A stretch of DNA of 64,000 nucleotides from Bin55 sp009840545 (GCA_965208815.1 OZ242357.1:2852001-2916000), one strand, 5' to 3'; counted from the first letter of the stretch, positions 51,135 through 59,693 are shown. The notes: generated by a model from the sequence alone, not told the origin. A program made the numbers and translations.

Positions 51135-51320
51135 TTAATTCTGAAACGTTCCGTCCCGAACAACAAGCATCCCAAGTCCCTCTTCACCTGACTCAAGGAA
51201 ATACGTGAACGTCGGTGAAGTTTGTACGTCATTCGAGACGGATTCCTCTGAATGTCCGGATCTAACAATCGAGAACGTCAACGAAGCAATAATCGCAATT
51301 GAGCGGCTAGAAGATTTCAT
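51135..51320 (-). CDS. Possible small secreted protein
   Basis: From ATG at 51320 this gives about 61 residues: a positively charged start and hydrophobic stretch (MKSSSRSIAIIASLTFSIVR) like a signal peptide, then SGHSEESVSNDVQTSP and a short beta-like tail ending MLVVRDGTFQN. It follows the thioredoxin-ankyrin stop by 10 bases on the same strand. I recognise no family. It may be a small partner of the upstream protein or a chance frame. Confidence 0.4.
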   Translation of the reverse strand: MKSSSRSIAIIASLTFSIVRSGHSEESVSNDVQTSPTFTYFLESGEEGLGMLVVRDGTFQN

Positions 51321-51330
51321 GCGAGATCTC

Positions 51331-52542
51331 TCATTCGCCGTTTGACTCGGATCCTTCAAGCAAGCCGATTACTTCACTGCGTAGGTCCAACACGCCACCC
51401 GTTTCTGGATTCATCCCACTCTCCGTTAACGCCGTGATCCATTGGTCACGTTCTGACCGCGCGATGTCGGCGGCGGTCTCTCCGTTTAACGCTTGAACTG
51501 TTGGGTCCGCTCCGTGGTTCAAAAGTACTCTGACAGTGGGGGGATAGCCGTAGAACGCAGCCCAATGCAGCGCGTTTCTTCCATCTTTGTCCACGTGATT
51601 GGGATTCAATCCCTTCTCTAGGAGTTCTTCTAGTACTTCCGGGCTGTGCACCGCAGCTCGACCCAAAGTGAATCCGGACGTATCTTGAATTCCTGGGTCG
51701 GCACCCGCATCAAGTACAGTACGCAGACAACTCCTCTCTTCCAATCGACCAGCTTGAATCAAAGCGGTTAGCAAAGGCGTATTGCCATCCGAGTCAGGAC
51801 GATTGACTGCTTCTGGATATTGAGCAACAAGATTCTCAAACTCCTCGCATCGACCGAGTCCTACAAGATTGCCTGCAGTGATCGTCGGATTCCCGGCCAA
51901 TACTAGGTTGATTCGCTCTTCCCGATCTCCAACAAGTGAATTGAGTATTAGTGATAGTGGAGACTGTCCATTCTCAAACGCTTCCGTGAGTAGGTTGGGA
52001 AACTGCTTCAGGGCTTTCCGTATTTCATCAGGTCTTTGGTTTTCAATGAAGTCCCTGCGGAACGAATCTTCGCCAAGCAGAGCAATTTTTATGTCTAAGG
52101 CAGGCGTACCTCTCTTCAAGCCCTTTAGGTACTTGATGTAGACCTCTCTTGACTGAGGCCCAATGATCCGGTCCTGTTCATTTCCCTTGTTGAAGAACAG
52201 AACGGTAGGAACACCCGCTAGTTGAAACTGCGTATATATTTCCGGTGATTCGTCGATGTCAAGCTTGAAAATTTTCGCGTGGCCCGACATCTCAGGCATT
52301 AATCCATCGATGATGGGATCAAGAATCTTGCATGGTCCACACCACGTAGCAGTAAAGGCCACTAGTACGGGTAGACTCGATTCCAACACTTCGGACTTGA
52401 AACTCTCAGTGGTTACATAAAGCACCTGCTCCTCAGGGTGCGGTGCATCCGACGTTCCAGGTACTTGACTGGCAACAAGCGTGAAAGGGCTTGCCAATAC
52501 GAGTGCTAGTTGTATGAATGCAGGCATACTCTTAGTCGTCAT
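51331..52542 (-). CDS. Exported thioredoxin-ankyrin repeat fusion
   Basis: The 403-residue protein has a signal peptide (about residues 1-25). A thioredoxin domain follows: LYVTTESFKSEVLESSLPVL, the redox centre VAFTATWCGPCKILDPII, IFKLDIDESPEIYTQFQLAG and the cis-Pro VPTVLFF (residues about 40-145). From about residue 225 come ankyrin repeats: DGNTPLLTALIQAGRLEER, VLDAGADPGIQDTSGFTLGR, DKDGRNALHWAAFYGYPPTV, LLNHGADPTVQALNGETAAD. A secreted thioredoxin coupled to ankyrins suggests a redox function directed to a specific protein partner. This combination is uncommon to my knowledge. Confidence 0.85.
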   Translation of the reverse strand: MTTKSMPAFIQLALVLASPFTLVASQVPGTSDAPHPEEQVLYVTTESFKSEVLESSLPVLVAFTATWCGPCKILDPIIDGLMPEMSGHAKIFKLDIDESPEIYTQFQLAGVPTVLFFNKGNEQDRIIGPQSREVYIKYLKGLKRGTPALDIKIALLGEDSFRRDFIENQRPDEIRKALKQFPNLLTEAFENGQSPLSLILNSLVGDREERINLVLAGNPTITAGNLVGLGRCEEFENLVAQYPEAVNRPDSDGNTPLLTALIQAGRLEERSCLRTVLDAGADPGIQDTSGFTLGRAAVHSPEVLEELLEKGLNPNHVDKDGRNALHWAAFYGYPPTVRVLLNHGADPTVQALNGETAADIARSERDQWITALTESGMNPETGGVLDLRSEVIGLLEGSESNGE

Positions 52543-52896
52543 ACAAATCTACTCATACTCAGCCATGTCTCTTCATCGGTAAATCGGATTTAGTCGGTAG
52601 CTTATGTGATTTCGTTATAGCTCCCAATTTCCAATCCTATGCACGGGATTAGACTATGGCGAAACACCTAGCGGTGGCCGTGTATAGATTGATTGTGGAA
52701 GGCCGATTCGGTGCCCTACACTCTAAGCTCATTGCCCCACCAGTGAGCCGTCCATCGAAGCCGAATTGCACCCCAGTTAGAGTCGAACCATACAAACTAG
52801 AGACTTTCTTAGAAATTACGCCAATCGATTCCCCAAAAGAGATTGATTTTGCCCCGGCACTGTGTACAATCTCTGACCCGCAAACGAGGATACTGG
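52543..52896. other. Divergent intergenic region before rpsU
   Basis: It separates the minus-strand thioredoxin-ankyrin gene from rpsU. A plus-strand frame at 52656-52910 overlaps the rpsU start and lacks recognisable content, so I do not call it. The right end holds a good sigma-70-type promoter for the rpsU operon. Confidence 0.5.
52843..52870 (+). promoter_or_regulatory. Probable sigma-70 promoter of rpsU-yqeY-dnaG-rpoD
   Basis: TTGATT (52843-52848) and TACAAT (52865-52870) are separated by 16 bases. The -10 hexamer differs from consensus at one base. The expected transcription start is about 20 bases before the rpsU ATG at 52897. Confidence 0.6.
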
Positions 52897-53112
52897 ATGC
52901 CTTCAGTTAAAGTTAGAGACAACGAGCCATTCGACCTAGCGCTTCGACGCTTCAAGAGAGCCTGCGAGAAAGCCGGCGTTCTGTCGGAAGCTCGGCGCAG
53001 AGAATACTACGAAAAACCCACTACTGTACGCAAACGCAAGAACGCTGCAGCCGTAAAACGGCACCTCAAGAAATTACAAAGAGAAGCGCGGCGCTTCGAA
53101 CGACTTCACTGA
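52897..53112 (+). CDS. rpsU: 30S ribosomal protein S21
   Basis: A 71-residue, strongly basic protein: MPSVKVRDNEPFDLALRRFK, RACEKAGVLSEARRREYYEK, PTTVRKRKNAAAVKRHLKKL, as in S21 throughout the proteobacteria. S21 helps form the 30S platform for initiation. It heads the macromolecular-synthesis operon, as in E. coli (rpsU-dnaG-rpoD), with a hairpin after its stop. Confidence 0.95.
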   Translation: MPSVKVRDNEPFDLALRRFKRACEKAGVLSEARRREYYEKPTTVRKRKNAAAVKRHLKKLQREARRFERLH

Positions 53113-53127
53113 ACACACTTTAGCGTT

Positions 53128-53148
53128 CTCTCTCTTGATTTGAGAGAG
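53128..53148 (+). terminator. rpsU-yqeY hairpin, possible attenuator
   Basis: A 7-bp stem CTCTCTC / GAGAGAG with a 7-base loop between the rpsU stop and the yqeY start. There is no T run after it. In E. coli a partial terminator sits at the same place, between rpsU and dnaG, and balances expression. A similar role here is inferred. Confidence 0.4.
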
Positions 53149-53161
53149 CGTTCTTACATCC

Positions 53162-53614
53162 ATGACTACTAGTCTGCAAGCACGAATTGCTGATGCAACC
53201 CGTACGGCGATGCGAGAAAGAGAACGTCGGCTGGTCGCGGCTCTCCGACTGATCAAAGCAGAACTACAACAAGCTGAAGTTGAAGCCCGTGAACCTCTTG
53301 ACGACAGCCAAGTGTTGGCAATCCTCAATCGCATGATTAAGCAGCGGCGGGGTTCCGCTGAACAATATCTTCAAGGGAATCGAAAGGACCTCGCAGACCA
53401 GGAAGACTATGAAATAGAGGTCATTCAAAGATTTACCCCTAAACAACTGAATGACGAAGAGCTGCGAGTGGCAATTGACTCTGTATGTGACGAGTTATCA
53501 GCCGTAGACATGAAACAAATGGGCCAAGTCATGCGAAAATTGGCGAGCGATCTTGCCGGTCAAGCTGAGATGTCGCGGGTCGGTGCTCTGGTTCGCGAAC
53601 GACTGACTGGGTAG
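53162..53614 (+). CDS. yqeY: GatB/YqeY domain protein
   Basis: A 150-residue protein of the YqeY family: SLQARIADATRTAMRERERR, RLVAALRLIKAELQQAEVEA, VLAILNRMIKQRRGSAEQYL, YEIEVIQRFTPKQLNDEELR and VDMKQMGQVMRKLASDLAGQ. The fold matches the C-terminal helical domain of GatB, which contacts tRNA, but the function of stand-alone YqeY is uncertain. Its position between rpsU and dnaG is common in bacteria. Confidence 0.9.
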   Translation: MTTSLQARIADATRTAMRERERRLVAALRLIKAELQQAEVEAREPLDDSQVLAILNRMIKQRRGSAEQYLQGNRKDLADQEDYEIEVIQRFTPKQLNDEELRVAIDSVCDELSAVDMKQMGQVMRKLASDLAGQAEMSRVGALVRERLTG

Positions 53615-53635
53615 CTGCACGAGGTCCCGGAGAGA

Positions 53636-55420
53636 ATGGTTCATTATTCACCTGAATTCCTGAACGCCCTTACAGTTCGCGTCGATGCTGTGCAATTAAT
53701 TGGAGAAAGGGTCGCGCTGGAAAGGGCTGGGAAATCGTTCAAGGGCAAGTGTCCATTTCATCAGGAAAAAACCCCATCGTTTCACGTATATCCCGACAAC
53801 GGTACTTACCATTGCTTTGGTTGCGGCGCGCACGGATCGGTAATCAAATTCGTTCAAGAGACGCGAAACGCTACTTTCCACGAAGCTGTGCAGGAGCTTG
53901 CCCGCATGGTAGGAATGAAACTGCCTACCAGTGGTTCCAGCCAAATATCCGACGCCAGATTGGAACGATTAAATTTGCTCTACTCCGCGTTGGACCAGGG
54001 CAGACAATTCTTTGTCGAAGCGTTGCAATCCAGCAAGACTACGCAAGAGTACTTAGCGAGTCGTGGCTTGCTTAGGGAGACGATTGATCGATACAGCATC
54101 GGCTTTGCTCCCGACAGTTTCGCCGCATTAAAGACAGCGCTCTCCCATATCAAGGAACAGGATCTCCTTGATTGCGGTCTTCTTGCCAAGAAAGACAAAA
54201 GGGAGTCGTACGACCGATTCAGAAATCGAGTGATGTTTCCTATTAGAGACACACGTGGCCGAGTCATGGGATTTGGTGGAAGAGTGCTAGGTCACGATGC
54301 AATTCCTAAGTACATCAATTCCCCAGCATCGGATGTGTACAAGAAGGGGCGCGAACTGTACGGACTCTACGAAGCCCGAAACTCCGGTCACAAGCTAACA
54401 AAATTGTTGGTAGTCGAAGGGTATATGGATGTCGTTACGCTTGCACAACACGGAATTCCCTATGCAGTCGCCCCCTTAGGCACCGCACTAACGCAGGAAC
54501 AGTTTCTTGTATTGAGGAGGTACGCGTCGGAAATCGTCTGCTGCTTCGATGGAGACGATGCCGGAAAACAGGCTGCGTGGAGGGCATTGCGTATCGGATT
54601 GTCTTGCCTAAAGGAAAGGCTAAAAATCCGTATCGCGATTCTTCCCAAAGAACACGATCCCGACTCTTTTGTGAGAGAACATGGATCTGATGAATTTCAA
54701 GAGATGATTGAGTCTGCAGAACCAGCGGCCGATTACTTCTTCAGGGAATTGTCAGAAGACGTCGACCTAAACAGTGTCGAAGGAAGAGTGCAAGTTGTTG
54801 AGAAGGCCATGGGACCCATTCGCTCGATTCCATATGCAACGTATCGACAGGCGATGATCGCTAGGCTCGCAGAAACCACACGAATGTCGGTGCAAGACAT
54901 TGAAAACATCGGTCGCTCTGCTTCCACTCAATTTGCTGAGGAACGGGTGACTACGCGAGAAAACGAGCGTGCTTCGTCGAATCCAGTTAGTCTGACGCCC
55001 GGCGAACGAAATGTACTCAAATTGCTCGTTCACGACTTTGGACACGTGGCTCGGATTCCCGACAGCCAATTGGCATCAATCAGAAAGTGGAAAAAAAGTT
55101 CGTTTCTCTTCGAAATTGTGTGTAGAATTCGTGACGATCAATTGGGGAACTTTTCCGAATTATTGGGGTCGTACTCAGGCTCCCATGAGCAGGAAGTTCT
55201 GTCCGGGTTGGCTTCGCTTCGAAGACCGGAGATTAGCGGCAACGATGTTGGTAGCGGAATTTCCGATGCGCTCGAAGCGATTTTATTGCGCCTGGAGCGG
55301 GAAGATCGTCGCAAACGCGTACCTAGAGAAACGACGCAGGAAGCTGGCAAAGACTATCGCAACATCATCGAAGAAGGTAACGCTTCGGAAGAGAATCACA
55401 CCCCAACGAACGTGAAGTGA
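53636..55420 (+). CDS. dnaG: DNA primase
   Basis: A 594-residue primase that makes RNA primers for replication. The N-terminal CHC2 zinc domain shows GKCPFHQEKTPSFHVYPDNG and YHCFGCGAHGSVIKFV. The TOPRIM catalytic core includes KLLVVEGYMDVVTLAQHG with the acidic residue and EIVCCFDGDDAGKQAAWRAL with the DxD pair. The C-terminal region, which in E. coli binds DnaB helicase, is shorter and diverged. ATG at 53636 follows the YqeY stop by about 20 bases. Confidence 0.95.
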   Translation: MVHYSPEFLNALTVRVDAVQLIGERVALERAGKSFKGKCPFHQEKTPSFHVYPDNGTYHCFGCGAHGSVIKFVQETRNATFHEAVQELARMVGMKLPTSGSSQISDARLERLNLLYSALDQGRQFFVEALQSSKTTQEYLASRGLLRETIDRYSIGFAPDSFAALKTALSHIKEQDLLDCGLLAKKDKRESYDRFRNRVMFPIRDTRGRVMGFGGRVLGHDAIPKYINSPASDVYKKGRELYGLYEARNSGHKLTKLLVVEGYMDVVTLAQHGIPYAVAPLGTALTQEQFLVLRRYASEIVCCFDGDDAGKQAAWRALRIGLSCLKERLKIRIAILPKEHDPDSFVREHGSDEFQEMIESAEPAADYFFRELSEDVDLNSVEGRVQVVEKAMGPIRSIPYATYRQAMIARLAETTRMSVQDIENIGRSASTQFAEERVTTRENERASSNPVSLTPGERNVLKLLVHDFGHVARIPDSQLASIRKWKKSSFLFEIVCRIRDDQLGNFSELLGSYSGSHEQEVLSGLASLRRPEISGNDVGSGISDALEAILLRLEREDRRKRVPRETTQEAGKDYRNIIEEGNASEENHTPTNVK

Positions 55421-55513
55421 TCTGAGCAAATCGCTTCGATCATCGTAATTCTTGCTATCTTGCGACCCATCCTGATGTTGGGTTGCTTCAAACCAAATTG
55501 AGACTGAAGGTAT

Positions 55514-57295
55514 ATGCAAACCGAAACCATTGACATCTTAAAGAATCAGATCTCGGAACTCATCGCGAAGGGTCGTGAACAAGGCTATCTCACATTGGCC
55601 GAAATCATCGACCACATGCCCGATGACACTGGAGAAGAAGAGCGCATCGAAGAAATCACCGCGCTCTTGCTTGACCTTGGAATCCGAGTTGGCGAATCTG
55701 CACCCGATGCGGAAGACTTGCTCACATCTAGCGAGTCTACGACGGATGATGTCGAAGCGGACGAAGCCGCAGCTGCACTTGCCGCAGTCGAAAGTGAAGC
55801 GGGTCGCACAACCGATCCAGCACGCATCTACATGCGAGAAATGGGAAGCGTCGAACTACTCAATCGACAGCAAGAAATCGAGATTGCCAAGAAAATAGAA
55901 GAGGGCATGAGAGATGTCTTGTCAGCAGTAGCACATTTCCCGGGCACTGTGGACCATCTGTTGAAAGCCTACGCCCATGCAACCGAGATTGAACGTCTCG
56001 AGACTCTGTTAGTCGGTTATCTCGATCCGACTACGGAGGTGCCTCGAGCTCCTGTCATCGATGCGTCCAAGTCCAATGGAACCACTACGACCAAGAGTAA
56101 GGGACCTGATGTCACGATCGCCAAGAAACGATTTGCTGCGCTGAAACGGGCACACAACAAGTATCGAAGAACTGTCAAGCAGACTGGGGATCGCAAGAAG
56201 AGGAATTGTCGAGAAGAACTTGAGAAGCTTGCGGATGTGTTCTCGAGATTTAAGCTCGTGCCCATTCATCATGACGCTCTGGTGGAAATGCCTCGAAAAG
56301 CAGCGGACTTGGTCGAAGCCCAAGAACGAACGTTCACGAAACTCTGTCGAAAAGCCGATTTGCCATTGGACGAACTTAACACTAACTTTGAACAGAAGCT
56401 AAGAACTCGCTCGTGGCTGGATCGACTGATTAGGGAAAACCATTCCTTCAGTCGAAAACTGGAGCGCTACAAACCCGATATTCTTCGATCACAACGAAAG
56501 ATCCAGGAAATTAGGGATCAGACCGGGCTGACTGTCCAGGAACTTAAAGACCTTAAGAACCGAATCGTCGCAGGAGAAGAGAAAACTCTGGAAGCGAAGA
56601 AGGAGATGGTCGAAGCCAATCTTCGATTGGTCATATCAATCGCAAAGAAATACAACAATCGCGGCCTGCAATTCCTCGACTTGATCCAAGAAGGGAATAT
56701 TGGTCTGATGAAGGCGGTCGACAAATTTGAGTACCGCCGAGGCTATAAATTTTCTACTTACGCCACTTGGTGGATTCGGCAGGCAATCACCCGTTCAATA
56801 TCCGATCAATCTCGAACGATCCGGATCCCCGTTCACATGTTCGACCTAGTCAACAAACTGAATCGAATTCAGCGTCAGATGCTTCAGGAGCTTGGTCGAG
56901 ACCCCATTGCCGACGAACTTTCCTCACGGATGGAAATTTCCAGCGATAAAGTCCGGCACATTCAAGGAATCAGCATTCAGCCTGTATCAACGGACTCTCC
57001 GATTGGAGAGGACGAGGACAGCAACATCGGCGACTTCTTGAAGGACCAAGACGTGGAGACTCCAATGGAATCCACAGAAGTCCGCAACCTCAAGGAAGAC
57101 ATCGACGCCAAATTGGCAATTCTGACCGTACGAGAAGCAAAAGTACTGCGAATGCGCTTCGGACTTGGTCAGAACAGTGAATACACGCTTGAAGAAGTGG
57201 GTCGAGTTTTGAGCGTGACTCGCGAACGTATCCGACAGATTGAAGCGAAAGCGCTCCGCAAATTGAGACAACCGCTCCGAATCTGGAACACCTAA
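55514..57295 (+). CDS. rpoD: RNA polymerase sigma-70 factor, first copy
   Basis: A 593-residue primary sigma factor. Region 1.1 starts ISELIAKGREQGYLTLAEII. Region 1.2 is DPARIYMREMGSVELLNRQQ, then a charged non-conserved region. Region 2 is EANLRLVISIAKKYNNRGLQ, FLDLIQEGNIGLMKAVDKFE, YKFSTYATWWIRQAITRSIS (2.3-2.4), region 3 PVHMFDLVNKLNRIQRQML, region 4 AKVLRMRFGLG and EVGRVLSVTRERIRQIEAKA. The C-terminal tail is short and unusual (LRKLRQPLRIWNT), lacking the usual HPSRS..LRSFL ending. A perfect bidirectional terminator follows. It is the operon's last gene. Confidence 0.95.
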   Translation: MQTETIDILKNQISELIAKGREQGYLTLAEIIDHMPDDTGEEERIEEITALLLDLGIRVGESAPDAEDLLTSSESTTDDVEADEAAAALAAVESEAGRTTDPARIYMREMGSVELLNRQQEIEIAKKIEEGMRDVLSAVAHFPGTVDHLLKAYAHATEIERLETLLVGYLDPTTEVPRAPVIDASKSNGTTTTKSKGPDVTIAKKRFAALKRAHNKYRRTVKQTGDRKKRNCREELEKLADVFSRFKLVPIHHDALVEMPRKAADLVEAQERTFTKLCRKADLPLDELNTNFEQKLRTRSWLDRLIRENHSFSRKLERYKPDILRSQRKIQEIRDQTGLTVQELKDLKNRIVAGEEKTLEAKKEMVEANLRLVISIAKKYNNRGLQFLDLIQEGNIGLMKAVDKFEYRRGYKFSTYATWWIRQAITRSISDQSRTIRIPVHMFDLVNKLNRIQRQMLQELGRDPIADELSSRMEISSDKVRHIQGISIQPVSTDSPIGEDEDSNIGDFLKDQDVETPMESTEVRNLKEDIDAKLAILTVREAKVLRMRFGLGQNSEYTLEEVGRVLSVTRERIRQIEAKALRKLRQPLRIWNT

Positions 57296-57319
57296 GACAA
57301 AGCTTCACAACCACCATGA

Positions 57320-57349
57320 AAAATGCCGGCGTCACAACGCCGGCATTTT
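57320..57349. terminator. Bidirectional intrinsic terminator
   Basis: A perfect 13-bp inverted repeat (AAAATGCCGGCGT / ACGCCGGCATTTT) with a CACA tetraloop and A/T-rich feet on both sides. It follows rpoD (25 bases after its stop) on the plus strand and the tRNA on the minus strand (12 bases past its CCA end). It serves both. Confidence 0.9.
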
Positions 57350-57360
57350 CTTATCCGATT

Positions 57361-57722
57361 TGGTGGGCCCACCAGGACTCGAACCTGGGACCTATGGATT
57401 CACGATCCAAGTGTTTCTTGGAATTTCCGACGGTTTCCCATCGGCGCGGACTATCTCACCACCCGAGGCGAAGCAAGTTCTCCGTGCACGGGTGCAGGAC
57501 GCTCTAACCTGTCATTAAGAACACTCGAATTTCCGGTTGAGAATTCAGTTCTCAGGTAGTCTCTGCACCTTCCAACGGTGTACCGCTGGCTTGGCTCAGG
57601 GTTGCCTTGACGGATAAAATCCGGTTTAGGTTTCCCTGAATTCATCCTGTTCATCTTCCCGATTTCGCAGGAAGCGCACCATCCGATGAGTCCACTGCTC
57701 TAACCAACTGAGCTATGGGCCC
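57361..57722 (-). tRNA. tRNA-Ile(CAU), split by a 285-nt intron
   Basis: The 5' exon is 57722-57686 and the 3' exon is 57400-57361, together 77 nt with an encoded CCA. Acceptor stem GGGCCCA pairs perfectly with TGGGCCC. The D arm reads GCTC-AGTTGGTTA-GAGC. The anticodon stem GTGGA/TCCAT closes the loop CTCATAA, giving anticodon CAT. The T stem is CCAGG/CCTGG around TTCGAGT. The body resembles tRNA-Ile2, whose C34 is modified to lysidine, more than tRNA-Met; that is judged from memory of ileX and of the Azoarcus tRNA-Ile. In E. coli, ileX also lies near rpoD. The intron interrupts the anticodon loop after T36. Confidence 0.85.
57401..57685 (-). ncRNA. Group I self-splicing intron (IC3-like) in tRNA-Ile
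   Basis: The 285-nt insertion starts right after the anticodon CAT and ends in G, as group I introns do. Intron nucleotides 7-9 are GTG, which can pair with CAU (final U-G pair) to form P1; the Azoarcus tRNA-Ile intron uses the same guide. A P2-like stem CTTCC/GGAAG follows. Core strings GGGAAACCTAA and GCAACCCTGAGCCAAGCC resemble the P3-P6 core of that intron. GACTA (57561-57557) and TAGTC (57453-57449) form P7. The roughly 100 nt between the P7 strands would hold P3'/P8. There is no ORF for a homing endonuclease. It would fold and splice without protein help if like its relatives. Confidence 0.85.
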
Positions 57723-57832
57723 TTAGCCCGAAGATTGTATCTCACAGCAGCTCCACCAGAGCAGACGAAGAGGAGTCCAATGACTAATCCAAACTATGCG
57801 AAATCAACCGCACAAAGTGGGATTATCCTGTG

Positions 57833-57841
57833 TGCTAAGAT
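57833..57841 (+). promoter_or_regulatory. Possible extended -10 promoter of second rpoD
   Basis: TGCTAAGAT supplies a TG-extended -10 hexamer (TAAGAT) about 45 bases upstream of the second rpoD start. No convincing -35 element lies upstream. It would allow this gene to be expressed independently of the first. Confidence 0.4.
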
Positions 57842-57884
57842 ACTTCGATAGTGGCGCAGCCAGAAACTGCCGGGGTGTGACAGC

Positions 57885-59690
57885 ATGCACACGACGGAAA
57901 CAAAATCCCATCAGGCGCGTATCAAAGAACTGATCGCCAAGGGTCGCTCTCAAGGCTATCTCTCCTTAGAAGACATCAATGATCACTTTCCTACCGAGGT
58001 GCTCGATGTCGAACACTTCACCGAAATTGTCGATATCCTTGACCGGCACGGCATTGTCGTCAGTGAGCTTGCTCCTGAAGTGGACGATCTGCTGTCAGGC
58101 GACGACTCCACCGACGACCTAGATCCAGAGGAATTGGCTGAGGCTATCGCTGCGGTCGAGTCGAGTTCTGGGGGAACGACCGACCCCGCTCGGCTCTATA
58201 TGAGCGAGATGGGGCACTTTGGGTTACTCACACGGGACGCTGAAATTCTCATTGCCACACGCATCGAAAACGGAATGCGGTCCATGATGTCTGCGGTGGC
58301 ACATTTTCCAGATGCTGTCGATCTCTTGCTTGACAAGTACGATCAATTATTCAAGGAAGATCGACTCGAAAGATTTCTTGCAGGTTACCTGTGTCTCGTG
58401 GAGGATATACCCCCGGCTCGTAGAGTGAATCCAGGCGAGCAAAGCAATTCTCCTATGACCCGCAAGCGACTGAACCGCGGCCTCGCTAAGAACAAATTTA
58501 CCTACCTGAAATGTGCCAGAACACGGCTACAAAATGAAATGGGAAACAGTGGGGCGGCGAGAACCAAGGCTTCTCGTGACGCTCGTGCATCACTTGCCGA
58601 TAAGTTCTCGGAGCTCAAGATAGTGCCGGAGTTCTTTGAGGAACTAGTGGAAATTCCCAAGCAGACTTTGCGAACGGTCCGAAATCTTCAAAATCGGATT
58701 CGCAAGCAGTGCGAAGACGTAGGTATGTCCCGCTCGGTATTTCACGAGAAATCACTTGGACACGAGACCTCCACCTCATGGATAAACAATCTCATTGCTG
58801 AGAGTCGACCGTATAGCCGACGTCTCGAACGGGCCAAACCCGAGATTAAGAAGACACAAAGTCGATTGGCATCAGCACTCAAGCGAGCGCGATTGACCAT
58901 TGACGAAATCGAAGAACTCAATCGGCGTATCCAGGAAGCAGAGGAACAGGTTCGTATAGCAAAGAATGAAATGGTCCAAGCCAATCTGAGATTGGTCATT
59001 TCCATCGCGAAGAAATATAGCAACCGCGGGCTTCAGTTCTTGGATCTAATTCAGGAAGGGAATATCGGCTTAATGAAAGCTGTGGACAAGTTCGAGTATC
59101 GTCGAGGGTACAAGTTCTCTACCTACGCTACGTGGTGGATACGTCAGGCGATAACTCGGTCCATCGCAGATCAAGGACGTACGATTCGGCTTCCGGTTCA
59201 CATGATTGAAACTATTAACCGACTGAATCGAATCGAACGTCAAATGCGGCAAGAACTAGGAAGAGAGCCGTCAGCCACTGAACTCGGAAAGCGCTTGGAC
59301 TTGCCAGAGTACAAAGTGCTTCGAGTACAGAAAATTGCAAAGCTCCCGGTATCGACAGAAGACTCGGTGGGCAGCGACGACGAAGCGCATGTAGGAGACT
59401 TCATCAAAGATCAAGCGGTGGAAACTCCAACTGAATTGGCGGAGCGGGACGCGCTTAGAGAGGCCGTGGGAGACATGCTTTCCGATTTGTCTGTGCGAGA
59501 AGCGAAGGTTCTTCGCATGCGATTTGGCATAGGGTCGAACAGCGACCAGACACTGGAAGAAGTCGGGCACAACTTGCACGTTACCCGAGAGCGCATCCGA
59601 CAAATCGAGTCGAAAGCACTGCGCAAACTCCGAAAGAACCCAACCAAGCATCTTCGTGATTTCCTGCACGAAGATTCCGAGGCTAGCTAA
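57885..59690 (+). CDS. rpoD: RNA polymerase sigma-70 factor, second tandem copy
   Basis: A 601-residue second primary-type sigma factor, close to the first copy over its full length. Region 1.1: IKELIAKGRSQGYLSLEDIN; region 1.2: DPARLYMSEMGHFGLLTRDA; region 2: EMVQANLRLVISIAKKYSNR, GLMKAVDKFEYRRGYKFSTY, ATWWIRQAITRSIADQGRTI; region 4: AKVLRMRFGIGSNSDQTLEE, VTRERIRQIESKALRKLRKN. Unlike the first copy it keeps a normal tail (HLRDFLHED). The central non-conserved region is much more diverged. Regions 2.4 and 4.2 are nearly unchanged, so it probably reads similar promoters. It ends four bases before the convergent glyS stop. Confidence 0.9.
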   Translation: MHTTETKSHQARIKELIAKGRSQGYLSLEDINDHFPTEVLDVEHFTEIVDILDRHGIVVSELAPEVDDLLSGDDSTDDLDPEELAEAIAAVESSSGGTTDPARLYMSEMGHFGLLTRDAEILIATRIENGMRSMMSAVAHFPDAVDLLLDKYDQLFKEDRLERFLAGYLCLVEDIPPARRVNPGEQSNSPMTRKRLNRGLAKNKFTYLKCARTRLQNEMGNSGAARTKASRDARASLADKFSELKIVPEFFEELVEIPKQTLRTVRNLQNRIRKQCEDVGMSRSVFHEKSLGHETSTSWINNLIAESRPYSRRLERAKPEIKKTQSRLASALKRARLTIDEIEELNRRIQEAEEQVRIAKNEMVQANLRLVISIAKKYSNRGLQFLDLIQEGNIGLMKAVDKFEYRRGYKFSTYATWWIRQAITRSIADQGRTIRLPVHMIETINRLNRIERQMRQELGREPSATELGKRLDLPEYKVLRVQKIAKLPVSTEDSVGSDDEAHVGDFIKDQAVETPTELAERDALREAVGDMLSDLSVREAKVLRMRFGIGSNSDQTLEEVGHNLHVTRERIRQIESKALRKLRKNPTKHLRDFLHEDSEAS

Positions 59691-59693
59691 CGG

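Noticed and set aside
52656..52910. 84-codon plus-strand frame overlapping the rpsU start
   Set aside because: No recognisable domain, spans the rpsU promoter and start, and composition looks non-coding.
57316..57654. Short frames overlapping the tRNA, including a WAHQDSNLGP-type peptide
   Set aside because: That peptide is the well-known spurious translation of a tRNA T-arm; the region is RNA-coding.
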